Position numbers and translations under genes: made by a program. A model generated the notes under the pieces. The model was given only the letters and a program-made list of their open reading frames with translations. It was not told the origin of the DNA and did not search any database. A DNA stretch of 64,000 nt from positions 62,001 to 126,000 of the forward strand of contig JADYZZ010000026.1 of NCBI GenBank assembly GCA_020852865.1, written 5' to 3'. Below, in pieces: positions 1 to 8,627 of this stretch. Source of the DNA: Rubrivivax sp. (GTDB lineage Bacteria > Pseudomonadota > Gammaproteobacteria > Burkholderiales > Burkholderiaceae_C). Positions within the stretch are counted from its first letter, which is position 1, and each line of letters begins with the position of its first letter.

Positions 1-1
1 C

Positions 2-337
2 TGGCTGGAGACCGAACGCGCCGAATACCGGCTGGCGCGCACCTGGCTGCAAGCGGGCGACACCGTGCAGGCACGCCGCCACGCCCAGGCCTGCCTCGAT
101 CTCGTGCGCGCGCACGACGGGCCGCCGCTCGAAGTCTTCTTCGGCTGGGAGGCACTCGGCCTGGCCGAGGCGGCCGCCGGCAGCGGCGGCGGGCACGCCG
201 AGGCCCTGGTGCAGGCGCGCGCCGCCTTCGCCCGGCTCGACGACGCCGACCGCGGCCGGTGCCGGGCGAGCCTGGACGCGCTCGCCGGACTCGTGGCGCC
301 GGCGGCAAGCCCCGGCGCGCCGCCTTCGACGGGCTGA
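2..337 (+). CDS. C-terminal end of an unidentified protein (partial)
   Basis: The reading frame is open from the window edge and stops at 335-337, giving about 111 residues. The fragment is rich in Ala, Arg and Leu with helical repeats such as [13 protein letters not shown] and [11 protein letters not shown], which resembles the helix-turn-helix pairs of TPR-type proteins. I do not recognise a family. It lies on the same strand as the HerA-like ATPase gene, 170 nt upstream of it, so the two could be cotranscribed. The start lies outside the window, so neither domain content nor length can be judged. Confidence 0.6.
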   Translation, partial: WLETERAEYRLARTWLQAGDTVQARRHAQACLDLVRAHDGPPLEVFFGWEALGLAEAAAGSGGGHAEALVQARAAFARLDDADRGRCRASLDALAGLVAPAASPGAPPSTG

Positions 338-350
338 CCCGGCCTCGTCG

Positions 351-429
351 CGCACGCGGCGCACGCGGCGCACGCGGCCGGTGCCGCGCTGGCGCGCACC
401 ACGCGATCGAAGCGCGCCACGCGATCGCA
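351..429 (+). repeat. GC-rich short tandem repeats in intergenic DNA
   Basis: Three copies of the 9-mer CGCACGCGG run from 351 to 377. They are followed by two near-identical 18-bp units at 394-411 and 412-429, both containing CCACGCGATCG. The stretch lies between the stop at 337 and the ATPase start at 508. No coding or RNA function is evident. Confidence 0.7.
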
Positions 430-507
430 GCTCGGCAAGCGCGGGCTGGGCGCAGGCGCTGGTCTAGACTGCAACACGCGCTTCGCCGTTCCTCCGAGGT
501 TCCGTCT

Positions 508-2052
508 ATGCCCGAGCCCCTCCTCGTCGCCCAGCATGGCGACATCCAGTGTCTGTTGCTGCCGGCGCTGGCCAACCGCCACGGCCTCGTCACCGGCGCC
601 ACCGGCACCGGCAAGACGATCACGCTGCAGAAGATGGCCGAGTGCTTCAGTGCGATCGGCGTGCCCTCGTTCATGGCCGACGTCAAGGGCGACCTGAGCG
701 GCATCACGCAACCGGGCCGCATCTCCGGCAAGCTGGCCGCGGTGCTCGAGGAGCGCGGCCTGCCCGCGCCCGCGAGCACGGCCTGTCCGGCCACGCTGTG
801 GGACGTGTTCGGCGAGCAGGGCCACCCGGTGCGCGCCACCGTGAGCGACATGGGGCCGCTGCTGCTGGCGCGCATGCTCGCGCTCAACGAGACGCAGGCC
901 GGCGTGCTCGCCATCGTCTTCAAGATCGCCGACGACAACGGCCTGGCGCTGCTCGATCTGAAGGATCTGCGCGCGATGCTGCAGCACGTGGGCGACAACG
1001 CCGGCCAGTTCACCACCGAGTACGGCAACATCAGCGCGGCCAGCATCGGCGCCATCCAGCGCGGCCTGCTGCAGGTGGGCGAGCAGGGCGGCGACCGGTT
1101 CTTCGGCGAGCCGATATTCGACGTCGGCGACTTCCTGCAGACGGTCGAGGGCCGCGGCGTCGTCAACATCCTCGCCGCCGACCGCCTGCTCACCGCGCCG
1201 CGCCTGTACGCGACCTTCCTGCTGTGGATGCTGTCGGACCTGTACGAGAAGCTGCCCGAAGTGGGCGACCTCGACAAGCCCAAGCTCGTCTTCTTCTTCG
1301 ACGAGGCGCATCTGCTGTTTGCCGACGCGCCCAAGGCGCTGATCGAGAAGATCGAGCTCGTCGTGCGCCTGGTGCGCAGCAAGGGCGTGGGCGTGTACTT
1401 CGTGACGCAGAACCCGCTCGACATCCCCGACACCGTGCTCGGCCAGCTCGGCAACCGCGTGCAGCATGCGCTGCGCGCCTTCACGCCGCGCGACCAGAAG
1501 GCGGTCAGGAGCGCCGCCGAGACGATGCGCGCCAACCCGAAGATCGCCGACATGTCCACCGCCATCACCGAGCTGGCCGTCGGCGAGGCGCTGGTGAGCT
1601 TCCTCGACGACAAGGGGCGCCCGAGCATCACCGAGCGCGTCTACGTGATCCCGCCGGGCAGCCAGATCGGCCCGATCGCGCCCGAGCAGCGCCAGGCGCT
1701 CCTGGCCGGCTCGCTGGTGGCGGGCGTGTACGAGAAGACGGTCGACCGCGAGTCGGCGTACGAGAAGCTCAGGGGCCGCGCCGCGGCGCCAACGGGCGCC
1801 ACCGCGGCGGGCGGAACGGCCGACGCTGCGGCGGCCGGCGCGGCGGTCGGGACGGCGGGTGCGGCTGGGGGCGCGGGCATGTTCGACGCGGTGAAGGACA
1901 TCGTGCTCGGCAGCACCGGGCCGCGCGGCGGCAAGCGCGAGGGCCTGGTCGAGAAGGCGGCCTCGTCGGCGGTGCGCAGCATCGGCTCGGCAGTCGGACG
2001 CGAGCTGATCCGCGGCGTGCTCGGCTCGCTGCTCGGCAGCAAGCGCCGCTGA
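508..2052 (+). CDS. HerA-like ATPase, DUF853 family
   Basis: A 514-residue P-loop ATPase of the HerA/FtsK-type DUF853 family. A Walker A motif, GATGTGKT, lies near residue 30, and a Walker B-like stretch, [10 protein letters not shown], near residue 263. The segment [13 protein letters not shown] is also typical of the family. The C-terminal ~90 residues are a low-complexity Ala/Gly linker followed by a basic tail. Members are often annotated as helicase HerA-like, but their cellular substrate is unknown. ATG 508 was chosen because it places the P-loop at the usual distance from the N-terminus. The frame is open further upstream, but that sequence is arginine-rich and repeat-derived. Confidence 0.9.
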   Translation: MPEPLLVAQHGDIQCLLLPALANRHGLVTGATGTGKTITLQKMAECFSAIGVPSFMADVKGDLSGITQPGRISGKLAAVLEERGLPAPASTACPATLWDVFGEQGHPVRATVSDMGPLLLARMLALNETQAGVLAIVFKIADDNGLALLDLKDLRAMLQHVGDNAGQFTTEYGNISAASIGAIQRGLLQVGEQGGDRFFGEPIFDVGDFLQTVEGRGVVNILAADRLLTAPRLYATFLLWMLSDLYEKLPEVGDLDKPKLVFFFDEAHLLFADAPKALIEKIELVVRLVRSKGVGVYFVTQNPLDIPDTVLGQLGNRVQHALRAFTPRDQKAVRSAAETMRANPKIADMSTAITELAVGEALVSFLDDKGRPSITERVYVIPPGSQIGPIAPEQRQALLAGSLVAGVYEKTVDRESAYEKLRGRAAAPTGATAAGGTADAAAAGAAVGTAGAAGGAGMFDAVKDIVLGSTGPRGGKREGLVEKAASSAVRSIGSAVGRELIRGVLGSLLGSKRR

Positions 2053-2076
2053 CGGCACGCGCCCGGCGCCATCGGC

Positions 2077-2748
2077 GTGCTGCGCGACGCCGCCCTGCGC
2101 GAGGCTGTGCGCGCGCGCCTGGCCGGCTGGCCGCGCCGGGCGATCGAGCCCGCTGCCACGCCCGGCCACCGCCGCGCGGCCGTCGTGCTGGCGATCGCCG
2201 ACGCCGGCCACGGCGCGGCGCTGCCCGGCCTGCCGCGCCACCGGCACTGGAGCCACGAAGCGGCGCTGCTGCTGACGCGACGCGCCGCACGCCTGCACCG
2301 CCACGCCGGGCAATGGGCGCTGCCCGGCGGCCGGCTCGAAGAGGGCGAGCCGGCGGTGCAGGCGGCGCTGCGCGAGCTGCGCGAGGAGCTCGGCCTGGTG
2401 TTGCCCGCAGCCAGCGTGCTCGGCCTGCTCGACGACTACGCCACGCGCTCGGGCTTCGTCATCACGCCCTGCGTCGCCTGGACCGAAGGCGCCCCCGCGC
2501 TCGCGCCCGATGCGGCCGAGGTGGCGAGCGTGCACCGCGTCGCGCTCGACGAACTGCTGCGTGCCGACGCCCCGCTGCTCGACCCGCCGCATGCCGGCAG
2601 CGTGCATCCGGTGCTGCGCATGCCGCTCGGGCGGCACTGGGTGGCCGCGCCGACGGCGGCACTGCTGTACCAGTTCCGCGAGGTCTGCCTGCTCGACCGA
2701 CCGACACGCGTGGCGCATTTCGACCAACCGCGCTTCACCTGGCGTTGA
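2077..2748 (+). CDS. NUDIX hydrolase, CoA pyrophosphatase-like
   Basis: A 223-residue protein with a perfect Nudix box, G-x5-E-x7-REUxEExGU, near residues 88-110 (GRLEEGE followed by RELREELGL). Nudix enzymes hydrolyse nucleoside diphosphates linked to another moiety. The preceding HRRAAVVLAIAD and LLLTRRAARLHRHAGQWALP resemble the NudL/CoA pyrophosphatase group, although the exact substrate cannot be read from sequence. The start is GTG at 2077, 24 nt after the ATPase stop, and no upstream ATG fits. Probably cotranscribed with the ATPase gene. Confidence 0.85.
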   Translation: MLRDAALREAVRARLAGWPRRAIEPAATPGHRRAAVVLAIADAGHGAALPGLPRHRHWSHEAALLLTRRAARLHRHAGQWALPGGRLEEGEPAVQAALRELREELGLVLPAASVLGLLDDYATRSGFVITPCVAWTEGAPALAPDAAEVASVHRVALDELLRADAPLLDPPHAGSVHPVLRMPLGRHWVAAPTAALLYQFREVCLLDRPTRVAHFDQPRFTWR

Positions 2749-2756
2749 GAGCGCGC

Positions 2757-2792
2757 CGATCGGCGCGATCGGCGCGATCGGCTCGATAGGCG
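2757..2792 (+). repeat. 9-bp tandem repeat, four units
   Basis: CGATCGGCG is repeated at 2757, 2766, 2775 and 2784, with one or two substitutions in the last two units. The array begins just after the NUDIX stop. It contains several overlapping palindromic CGATCG cores. No gene is visible in the 239-nt gap that holds it. Confidence 0.75.
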
Positions 2793-2987
2793 CGACGCCG
2801 CGACGGAGGCAGCGAGCGCGGCGAGCGCAGCACTCCATCGGAGCACTCGGCGGCGCGCAGCGAGCGTTTCGCGCCGCCGCCGCGCCGGCGGTCGCATCGC
2901 GCTCGCGCCGCGGCCGGCAGCGGCGCACAGTGGCGCCGACGGCCGCGAACCTTGCATCCCGCTTCACGCGCGGCCCGGGAGTCCGAG

Positions 2988-3521
2988 ATGCTCGAAATCC
3001 TCAGCCATACCCCGCCCTGGGTCTGGGCGCTGCTCGCCGCGCTCGCTGCGCTCGGCCTGCGGCAGACACGCACGCAGCGCCTGGCGCGCGCACGGCTCGC
3101 GGTGTTGCCGGCCGTCATGCTGGCGCTCGGGCTCAACGCCTCCTGGTCATCGTTCAGCGCGCACCCGCCGCTGGCTGCCGCCTGGCTCGGCGCGTTCCTG
3201 CTCGCCGCGCAGGCCGGCCGCGGCTGGCGCGCGCCGGCGGGCACCGCCTGGGACGCGGACGCGGCGCGCCTGGTCGTGCCAGGCAGCTGGCTGCCGCTGG
3301 CGCTGATCCTCGTCGTGTTCTGCCTGCGCTACGGCATCAGCGTCGGCTTCGTGCTCAACCCGGGCTGGCGCGACGCGCTCGCGCTGCTCGCCGGCGTGTC
3401 GATGCTCTACGGCGCCATCGGCGGCGTCTTCGTCGGGCGCGCGCTCGGCCTGTGGGCATTGACGCAGCACGCCACAATGTCGGGCGATGTCCTCGGTGTC
3501 GACGCTCGCGCAGCCGGGTGA
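2988..3521 (+). CDS. Small multi-pass membrane protein, DUF6622-like
   Basis: A 177-residue hydrophobic protein with about four to five predicted membrane helices and an N-terminus of the type LSHTPPWVWALLAALAALG. From memory it resembles the DUF6622 family, whose function is unknown. A GGGAG stretch lies just upstream of ATG 2988. Its 3' end overlaps the histidine-kinase start at 3487 by 35 nt, so the two are probably coexpressed. The last ~12 residues are polar. Confidence 0.7.
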   Translation: MLEILSHTPPWVWALLAALAALGLRQTRTQRLARARLAVLPAVMLALGLNASWSSFSAHPPLAAAWLGAFLLAAQAGRGWRAPAGTAWDADAARLVVPGSWLPLALILVVFCLRYGISVGFVLNPGWRDALALLAGVSMLYGAIGGVFVGRALGLWALTQHATMSGDVLGVDARAAG

Positions 3522-4665
3522 GCCGGCGCGCGGAGCGCTGCCTGCCGCGCTGCGGCGCATGCGCCGGCGCGCCGCACGCACGGCGCTCTTTGTGGCCGTC
3601 CTGTGTCTGGCGGTGGCGGCACTGCTCGCCGCGATCGACGGCGGCGGGCTCGGCACCAAGCTCGTCTACGCGTTCGCCATCGGCATCGCCTGCACCGTGT
3701 ACACGTCGCTCGCGCGGCTGGCGGCGGCCGGCGCCTCCGACCTCTGGCGCCGCCGGCGCGGCCTGCCGGCCGCCGAAGCCGGCTTCGGCGCGGGCTGGAC
3801 GGGCGTGCTGCCGGCGCTGCTGGCGGCCATGCTGGCCGGGCCACCCACCGGCCTGGCGATTGCCGATCGCCTGACCGGCCATGCCAGCCCGAGCCTGCTC
3901 GAGATGCGCTGGGCCAGCACGCGCCTGACGATCGCGCTGGCCGTCATCGGCACCGTCGCCAGCATCGTCGTGCTGAGTCTGCAGGAGCGGCTGGCCGCCG
4001 CGCGGCTGGCGGCCGAGGCGGCCGAGCGCCAGGCCGCGCAGAGCCGGCTGCGGCTGCTGCAGTCGCAGCTCGAGCCGCACATGCTGTTCAACACGCTGGC
4101 CAACCTGCGCGTGCTGATCGGACTCGATGCGGCCGCCGCGCAATCGATGCTCGACCGCCTGATCGCCTTCCTGCGCGCGACGCTCGGCGCCTCGCAGGCG
4201 CCGCAGCATGCGCTGGCGCGCGAGTTCGCCTGGCTCGACGACTACCTGGCGCTGATGCGCGTGCGCATGGGCGAGCGCCTGCACTACGAGCTCGATCTGC
4301 CGCCCGAGCTGGCGGCGCTGCCGGTGCCGCCGCTGCTGCTGCAGCCGCTGGTGGAGAACGCCGTGCGCCATGGCCTCGAGCCGCAGCTCGCGCCCGGGCG
4401 CGTGAGCGTATGCGCGGCGCGCGCGGGCGACGCGCTCGTGCTCACGGTGCGCGACAGCGGCGTCGGCTTCGCGCCGGGCGTGCCGGGCGTGCCGCGCGCC
4501 TCGGCAGCGGGCGGCGGCGGCGGTTTCGGTCTGGCGCAGGTGCGCGAGCGGCTGAGCACGATCTACGGCCCCGACGCCGGCCTCTCGCTCGAGCCTGCCG
4601 CCGGCGGCGGCACGCTCGCGACGCTGCACCTGCCGCTGGCGCGCAGCGTGCGGGGCTCGGCGTGA
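3487..4665 (+). CDS. Sensor histidine kinase, LytS/AlgZ type
   Basis: A 392-residue membrane sensor kinase. About four hydrophobic helices occupy residues 30-170, followed by a linker helix. The His_kinase motif QLEPHMLFNTLANLR follows, with the phospho-acceptor His near residue 198. An N-box, LVENAVRHGLEPQ, and a G-box, DSGVGF, plus GFGLAQVRERL form the ATP-binding domain. The layout matches the PF06580 kinases that pair with LytTR regulators (LytS, AlgZ/FimS). No periplasmic sensor domain is obvious, so the signal is unknown. ATG 3487 overlaps the preceding gene; a second in-frame ATG at 3559 is possible. The stop overlaps the regulator's GTG by 4 nt. Confidence 0.9.
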   Translation: MSSVSTLAQPGEPARGALPAALRRMRRRAARTALFVAVLCLAVAALLAAIDGGGLGTKLVYAFAIGIACTVYTSLARLAAAGASDLWRRRRGLPAAEAGFGAGWTGVLPALLAAMLAGPPTGLAIADRLTGHASPSLLEMRWASTRLTIALAVIGTVASIVVLSLQERLAAARLAAEAAERQAAQSRLRLLQSQLEPHMLFNTLANLRVLIGLDAAAAQSMLDRLIAFLRATLGASQAPQHALAREFAWLDDYLALMRVRMGERLHYELDLPPELAALPVPPLLLQPLVENAVRHGLEPQLAPGRVSVCAARAGDALVLTVRDSGVGFAPGVPGVPRASAAGGGGGFGLAQVRERLSTIYGPDAGLSLEPAAGGGTLATLHLPLARSVRGSA

Positions 4666-5495
4666 ACACCGGCGCCGCGGCTGTGCCCGGGCCCGCGGCC
4701 CGCGCGCTCATCGCCGAGGACGAGCCGCTGCTGGCCGCCGGGCTGGCGGCCGAACTCGCGGCGCTGTGGCCCGAGCTCGCGATCGTCGCGCGCGTCGGCG
4801 ACGGTGCGTCGGCGCTGGCGCAGGCGCTGGCGCTGCGGCCGGATCTGTGCTTTCTCGACATCCGCATGCCCGCCATGAGCGGCCTCGATGCAGCCGCCGC
4901 GCTGGCCGAGGACTGGCCCGAGCAGGTGCCGTTCCCGCTGCTGGTCTTCGTCACCGCCTACGACGAGCATGCGCTGGCGGCTTTCGAGCATCAGGCCGTC
5001 GACTACCTCGTCAAGCCGCTGGCGCGGCAGCGGCTCGCCGCCTGTGTGGCACGCCTGCGAAGCAGACTGGCCGAGCGCGCGGCCGGCGCGGCGGCGGCGA
5101 GCGCGGCATTCGACGCCGCGCTGGCGCAGCTGCGCGCGCTCGCCGCCGCCGCGCCGGCGCCTGCCGCCGAGCGGCTGCAGCTCATCCAGGCCCAGGTCGG
5201 CGCGCTGGTGTACCTGGTGCCGATCGACGAGGTGATCTACTTCGAGGCCGCCGACAAGTACCTGCGCGTCGTCACCGCCGAGCGCGAGCACCTGATCCGC
5301 CTGTCGCTGCGCGAGCTGCTGCCCCGGCTGGACCCCCAGCGCTTCTGGCAGGTGCACCGCGGCACCGTGGTGCAGGCACGCTGCATCCGCCAGGCGCAGC
5401 GCGAGGAGTCCGGCAAGCTCACGCTCGCGCTGCACGCGCGCCCGGAAAGGCTCGGCGTCAGCCGGCTCTACGCGCACCTGTTCCGCGGCCTGTAG
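4662..5495 (+). CDS. LytTR-family response regulator, AlgR-like
   Basis: A 277-residue two-domain regulator. The receiver domain (residues ~13-135) has acidic residues EDE, the phospho-acceptor Asp in LCFLDIRMPAMSGLD, the conserved Thr in VFVTAYDEHA and the Lys in DYLVKPL. An Ala-rich linker leads to a C-terminal LytTR DNA-binding domain (residues ~175-277) with EVIYFEAADKYLRVVT and FWQVHRGTVVQ. The GTG start at 4662 overlaps the kinase stop (GTGA), showing translational coupling of a cognate pair. LytTR regulators bind direct repeats; a 12-bp tandem array begins at this gene's stop codon. AlgR relatives control pili, exopolysaccharide and other surface functions. Confidence 0.92.
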   Translation: MNTGAAAVPGPAARALIAEDEPLLAAGLAAELAALWPELAIVARVGDGASALAQALALRPDLCFLDIRMPAMSGLDAAAALAEDWPEQVPFPLLVFVTAYDEHALAAFEHQAVDYLVKPLARQRLAACVARLRSRLAERAAGAAAASAAFDAALAQLRALAAAAPAPAAERLQLIQAQVGALVYLVPIDEVIYFEAADKYLRVVTAEREHLIRLSLRELLPRLDPQRFWQVHRGTVVQARCIRQAQREESGKLTLALHARPERLGVSRLYAHLFRGL

Positions 5496-5566
5496 CGCTG
5501 CCTGTAGCGCTGCCTGTAGCGCTGCCTGCAGCGCGGCCTGCAGCGCTGCCTGCAGCGCGGCCTGCA
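5495..5566 (+). repeat. 12-bp direct tandem repeat after the LytTR gene
   Basis: Six consecutive 12-bp units of the form GCGC(T/G)GCCTG(T/C)A start at 5495, 5507, 5519, 5531, 5543 and 5555. The first overlaps the regulator's stop codon by one base, and the preceding CGGCCTGTA inside the gene is a partial unit. The array lies between the LytTR regulator gene and the acyl-carrier-protein gene. It could be a direct-repeat operator or only slippage-derived sequence. It does not match the published LytTR consensus by eye. Confidence 0.85.
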
Positions 5567-5770
5567 GCGCGCGCCTGCTGCGCAGCACGCACGCCGCGCG
5601 GCCTGCATGCGCCCTGGCGGGCACGCGCCGCTGCCCGACGCAGCACGGCAGGAGGCATCGCTGCCGGGCATCGCTGCCGTGGGCCGCCCGCCTACAATCG
5701 GGCCGCCTGCGCGCTCCCCGGTCGGACACCGGGTATTGCGGCGCCCGTCCATGTGCCCAGGGAGTCATTC
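5496..5770 (+). other. Intergenic region upstream of the APE-like operon
   Basis: This 275-nt stretch carries the 12-bp repeat at its left end and then GC-rich non-coding sequence. A GGGAG ribosome-binding stretch sits at about 5759-5763, ahead of the GTG at 5771. It is the most likely place for the promoter of the biosynthetic operon, but I see no convincing -35/-10 pair. Confidence 0.45.
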
Positions 5771-6082
5771 GTGTCCTCGCCGCAACCCGCATCCGCTGCC
5801 GACGTCGTGCCCGTGCCCGCCCACGGCGCGGCCGTAGAAGCCGAACTCGCGCAGCTCTTCGTCGATGCGCTGAACCTCGAGATCGCCGCCGCCGACGTCG
5901 ACCCTGCAGCGCCCTTGTTCGGCGAGGGGCTCGGTCTGGACTCGATCGACATCCTCGAAGTGGCGCTCGAGATCTCGCAGCGCTATGGCTTCCAGCTGCG
6001 CAGCGACGACGAGAACAACCAGACGATCTTCCGCAACCTGCGCAGTCTCGCCGCGCATGTCGCGGCGCAGCGCACGCGCTGA
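5771..6082 (+). CDS. Acyl carrier protein of the APE-like cluster
   Basis: A 103-residue acyl carrier protein. The phosphopantetheine attachment Ser lies in GLGLDSIDILEVALEI near residue 58, in the usual helix-II context. A second conserved part reads SLAAHVAAQ. The N-terminal ~20 residues are extra and unstructured-looking. It should carry the growing acyl chain for the ketosynthase, dehydratases and reductase encoded downstream. GTG 5771 was chosen because GGGAG lies 8-12 nt upstream and no ATG fits. It is the only carrier protein seen in the locus, whereas well-studied APE clusters usually encode two. Confidence 0.88.
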   Translation: MSSPQPASAADVVPVPAHGAAVEAELAQLFVDALNLEIAAADVDPAAPLFGEGLGLDSIDILEVALEISQRYGFQLRSDDENNQTIFRNLRSLAAHVAAQRTR

Positions 6083-6092
6083 CCCATCACCC

Positions 6093-6731
6093 ATGCGGAG
6101 TTGGCGCCCGCTCGCGGCCGCGGCAGCGCTGCTGGCCTATGCACTGGGGGCGTACCTGCTGATGGTGCACGCGCCCGCCCACCCCTGGTCGGTGGCCGTG
6201 CTCGTCGGACCGCTGCTGGGCGCAGCGGCGCTCGACGCGCTGCGCCGGCGCCACCGGCCCATGCTCGCAGGCTGCGCCGCGGCGACGCTGGCGCTCGCGC
6301 TGCTCGTCGCGCACGGCGGCGTGCCCGACCTGCAGCGCCTGTACGTGCTGCAGCACGCCGGCGTGCACCTGGCACTGGCCGGCACCTTCGCAGCCACGCT
6401 GCGGCCGGGCCGCACGCCGCTGGTGACGCGCCTGGCGCAGCGCGTGCACCTGCACTTCACGGCGGCCATGGCCGCCTACACGCGCCGGCTCACGGCGGCC
6501 TGGGTCGTTTACTTCGTCGCCATGGTCGGCGTGTCGGTCACGCTCTACGCGTGCGCGCCGTGGCGCTGGTGGTCGCTGTTCGGCAACCTGCTCACGCCGC
6601 TGGCAGCCGCGGCCTTCTTCGTCGTCGAGTACGGCTGGCGCTGCCGACGCCACCCAGAGTTCGAGCGCGCGTCGCTCGGCGCAGCCTGGCAGGCCTGGCG
6701 CGCGCGCCCGCCGTCGGGCGCCGTGCGATGA
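6093..6731 (+). CDS. Integral membrane protein, COG4648-like
   Basis: A 212-residue membrane protein with about six predicted helices, including LLAYALGAYLLM and WVVYFVAMVGVSVTLYACA. Proteins of this kind (COG4648) occur regularly in aryl-polyene and related clusters, but their biochemical role is not established. It starts 11 nt after the carrier-protein stop, and its stop overlaps the ATG of the adenylation gene by 4 nt. It may anchor the soluble synthase enzymes to the membrane or help transfer the product; that is inference. Confidence 0.8.
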   Translation: MRSWRPLAAAAALLAYALGAYLLMVHAPAHPWSVAVLVGPLLGAAALDALRRRHRPMLAGCAAATLALALLVAHGGVPDLQRLYVLQHAGVHLALAGTFAATLRPGRTPLVTRLAQRVHLHFTAAMAAYTRRLTAAWVVYFVAMVGVSVTLYACAPWRWWSLFGNLLTPLAAAAFFVVEYGWRCRRHPEFERASLGAAWQAWRARPPSGAVR

Positions 6732-8587
6732 ATCCGTTCGCGCCGGGCGCTGCGCAGGCGCCGCCGCCATCGGCCGCTGCCTACCCGCTGCTCGCGCCGC
6801 GCGTGCTCGCCGCACCGCTGGCCTGGCGCCACGGCCGGCCGCTCGACGCCGCGCGGTTCCTCGCCGCGGCCGAGAAGCTGGCCGCGCGCCTGCCCGCCCG
6901 CGGCCGTCCGGTCAACCTGTGCCGCGACCGGCTGCTGTTCGCGCTCGGCCTGGCGGCAGCGCTGCGGCGCGGGCAGACCAGCCTGCTGCCGCCGAACACG
7001 CTGCCGGCCACGCTGCGCCAGCTTCCCGCAGGTGCCGCGCCGACCTACCTGATCGTCGACGACGCGGCCGACCTCGGTGCCGAGATGGCCGCGGTGCGGC
7101 TCGGCGACGTCGATCTGGCGGTCGAACCAGCGGCGGGCGTCGCGGCCACGCAGGCGCCGCAGCTCGACGACCGGCTCGACGCGCTGTGTCTGCTCACCTC
7201 GGGATCGACCGGTGCACCGCAGCCGCACGTCAAGCGCTGGGGCGCGCTGGTGGCCAACATCGATGCCGCTGCGGCAAGGCTGGCCGCCCTGATCGGCCGT
7301 CCCGATCTCGGCGGCCTGACGCTGCTGGCCACCGTGCCCGCGCAGCACAGCTACGGGCTTGAATCGAGCGTGCTGCTCGCCCTGCTGGGCGGCGCCGCCT
7401 TCGACGCCGGGCGGCCGTTCTATCCGGCGGACATCACGGCCGCGCTGGCACGACTGCCGCGGCCGCGCGCGCTCGTGACGACGCCCTTCCACCTGAAGAC
7501 GCTGCTCGACGCCGGCCTGGCCCTGCCGCAGGCCGACCTCGTGCTGTCGGCCACGGCGCCGCTCACGCCGCAGCTCGCCGCGCGTGCCGAAGCCGCGCTC
7601 GGTGCGCCGCTCGTCGAGATCTACGGCTGCACCGAGGCCGGCCAGATCGCGACGCGGCGCACCACGCAGAGCCGGACCTGGCTGGCCTTCGACCGGCTGC
7701 GCCTGACGCGCACGCACGATGCGGCGCTGGGCGAGCGCTTTTGCGTCGTCGGCGGCCATGTCGGTGCGCCGACGCCGCTGGCCGACGTCCTCGAGCTCGT
7801 CGACGAGACGCATTTCCGTCTGCTCGGGCGCGCCAACGACCTGGTCCACGTCGCCGGCAAGCGCAGCTCGCTGGCGCACCTGGACTTCCAGCTCAACCGC
7901 ATCCCGGGCGTCGAGGACGGCGCCTTCTGGCTGCCCGACGAGGTGCCCGGCACGGTGACGCGGCCCGTCGCCTTCGTCGTCGCACCGCGGCTCGCCGCGC
8001 GCGACATCGTCGCCGCCCTGCGGCGCGAACTCGAAGCCGCCTTCGTGCCGCGGCGCGTCGTCCATGTCGACGCGCTGCCGCGCGCGACCACCGGCAAGCT
8101 CACGGCCGACGCGCTGCGCCGCTTCGCACTCGCCACGCTCGCGCGCAGGCGAGGCCCCGCAGCGCGTGACGCCACGCACCCTGCCGGTTTCATGCCTTGC
8201 CAGGCGGGCCGCGCCGAAGACGAGGCGGCAATCACGCTGCAGGTGCCTGCCGGGCACCCGGCCTTCGCCGGGCATTTCCCGGGCCGGCCGGTGCTGCCCG
8301 GTGCGACGCTGCTCGCTTTCGTGCTCGCGGCGCTCGAGGCACGCCCGGCGCTGCGCAGCCGGCTCGCGGACCGGCTGGTCGTCGAGCAGGTGAAGTTCTT
8401 CGCCGCGGTCGAGCCGGGCAGCACGCTGGCGCTGCGCTTCGCGCCCGCAGCACGCGGCCTGCGCTTCGAGGTGAGCGCGGGCGAGCGGGCGATCGCCCGC
8501 GGTACGGTCTGCGGCCTGGGCGCGTCGGATCACGCCGGCGAGCGGGCGCGCGATCGCGCCCCGGAGCAGGCACCGGATCACGCATGA
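6728..8587 (+). CDS. AMP-dependent acyl ligase fused to a FabZ-like dehydratase
   Basis: A 619-residue two-domain protein. Residues ~30-470 form an ANL-superfamily adenylation domain with the P-loop LLTSGSTGAP, the A5 motif IYGCTEAGQ and the catalytic-Lys motif TTGKLTA. Residues ~490-600 form a hotdog dehydratase domain with HPAFAGHFPGRPVLPG, the FabZ/FabA active-site signature. The first half should activate an aryl or fatty acid and load the carrier protein. The second should dehydrate 3-hydroxyacyl intermediates. In the E. coli APE cluster these activities are separate proteins (ApeH and ApeI). ATG 6728 overlaps the previous stop. The C-terminal ~20 residues are low-complexity Asp/Arg/Ala repeats. 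Confidence 0.9.
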   Translation: MNPFAPGAAQAPPPSAAAYPLLAPRVLAAPLAWRHGRPLDAARFLAAAEKLAARLPARGRPVNLCRDRLLFALGLAAALRRGQTSLLPPNTLPATLRQLPAGAAPTYLIVDDAADLGAEMAAVRLGDVDLAVEPAAGVAATQAPQLDDRLDALCLLTSGSTGAPQPHVKRWGALVANIDAAAARLAALIGRPDLGGLTLLATVPAQHSYGLESSVLLALLGGAAFDAGRPFYPADITAALARLPRPRALVTTPFHLKTLLDAGLALPQADLVLSATAPLTPQLAARAEAALGAPLVEIYGCTEAGQIATRRTTQSRTWLAFDRLRLTRTHDAALGERFCVVGGHVGAPTPLADVLELVDETHFRLLGRANDLVHVAGKRSSLAHLDFQLNRIPGVEDGAFWLPDEVPGTVTRPVAFVVAPRLAARDIVAALRRELEAAFVPRRVVHVDALPRATTGKLTADALRRFALATLARRRGPAARDATHPAGFMPCQAGRAEDEAAITLQVPAGHPAFAGHFPGRPVLPGATLLAFVLAALEARPALRSRLADRLVVEQVKFFAAVEPGSTLALRFAPAARGLRFEVSAGERAIARGTVCGLGASDHAGERARDRAPEQAPDHA

Positions 8588-8627
8588 AGCCACGCATGAG
8601 ACCAGGCATGGGCAACATGGGCCGGGC

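Noticed and set aside
259-507. N-terminal extension of the HerA-like ATPase to 259
   Set aside because: The frame is open, but the translated stretch is arginine-rich, covers tandem repeats and has no family resemblance. ATG 508 gives the normal distance to the P-loop.
2757-2792. CRISPR-like array
   Set aside because: The units are 9 bp with no spacers. No cas genes are in the window.
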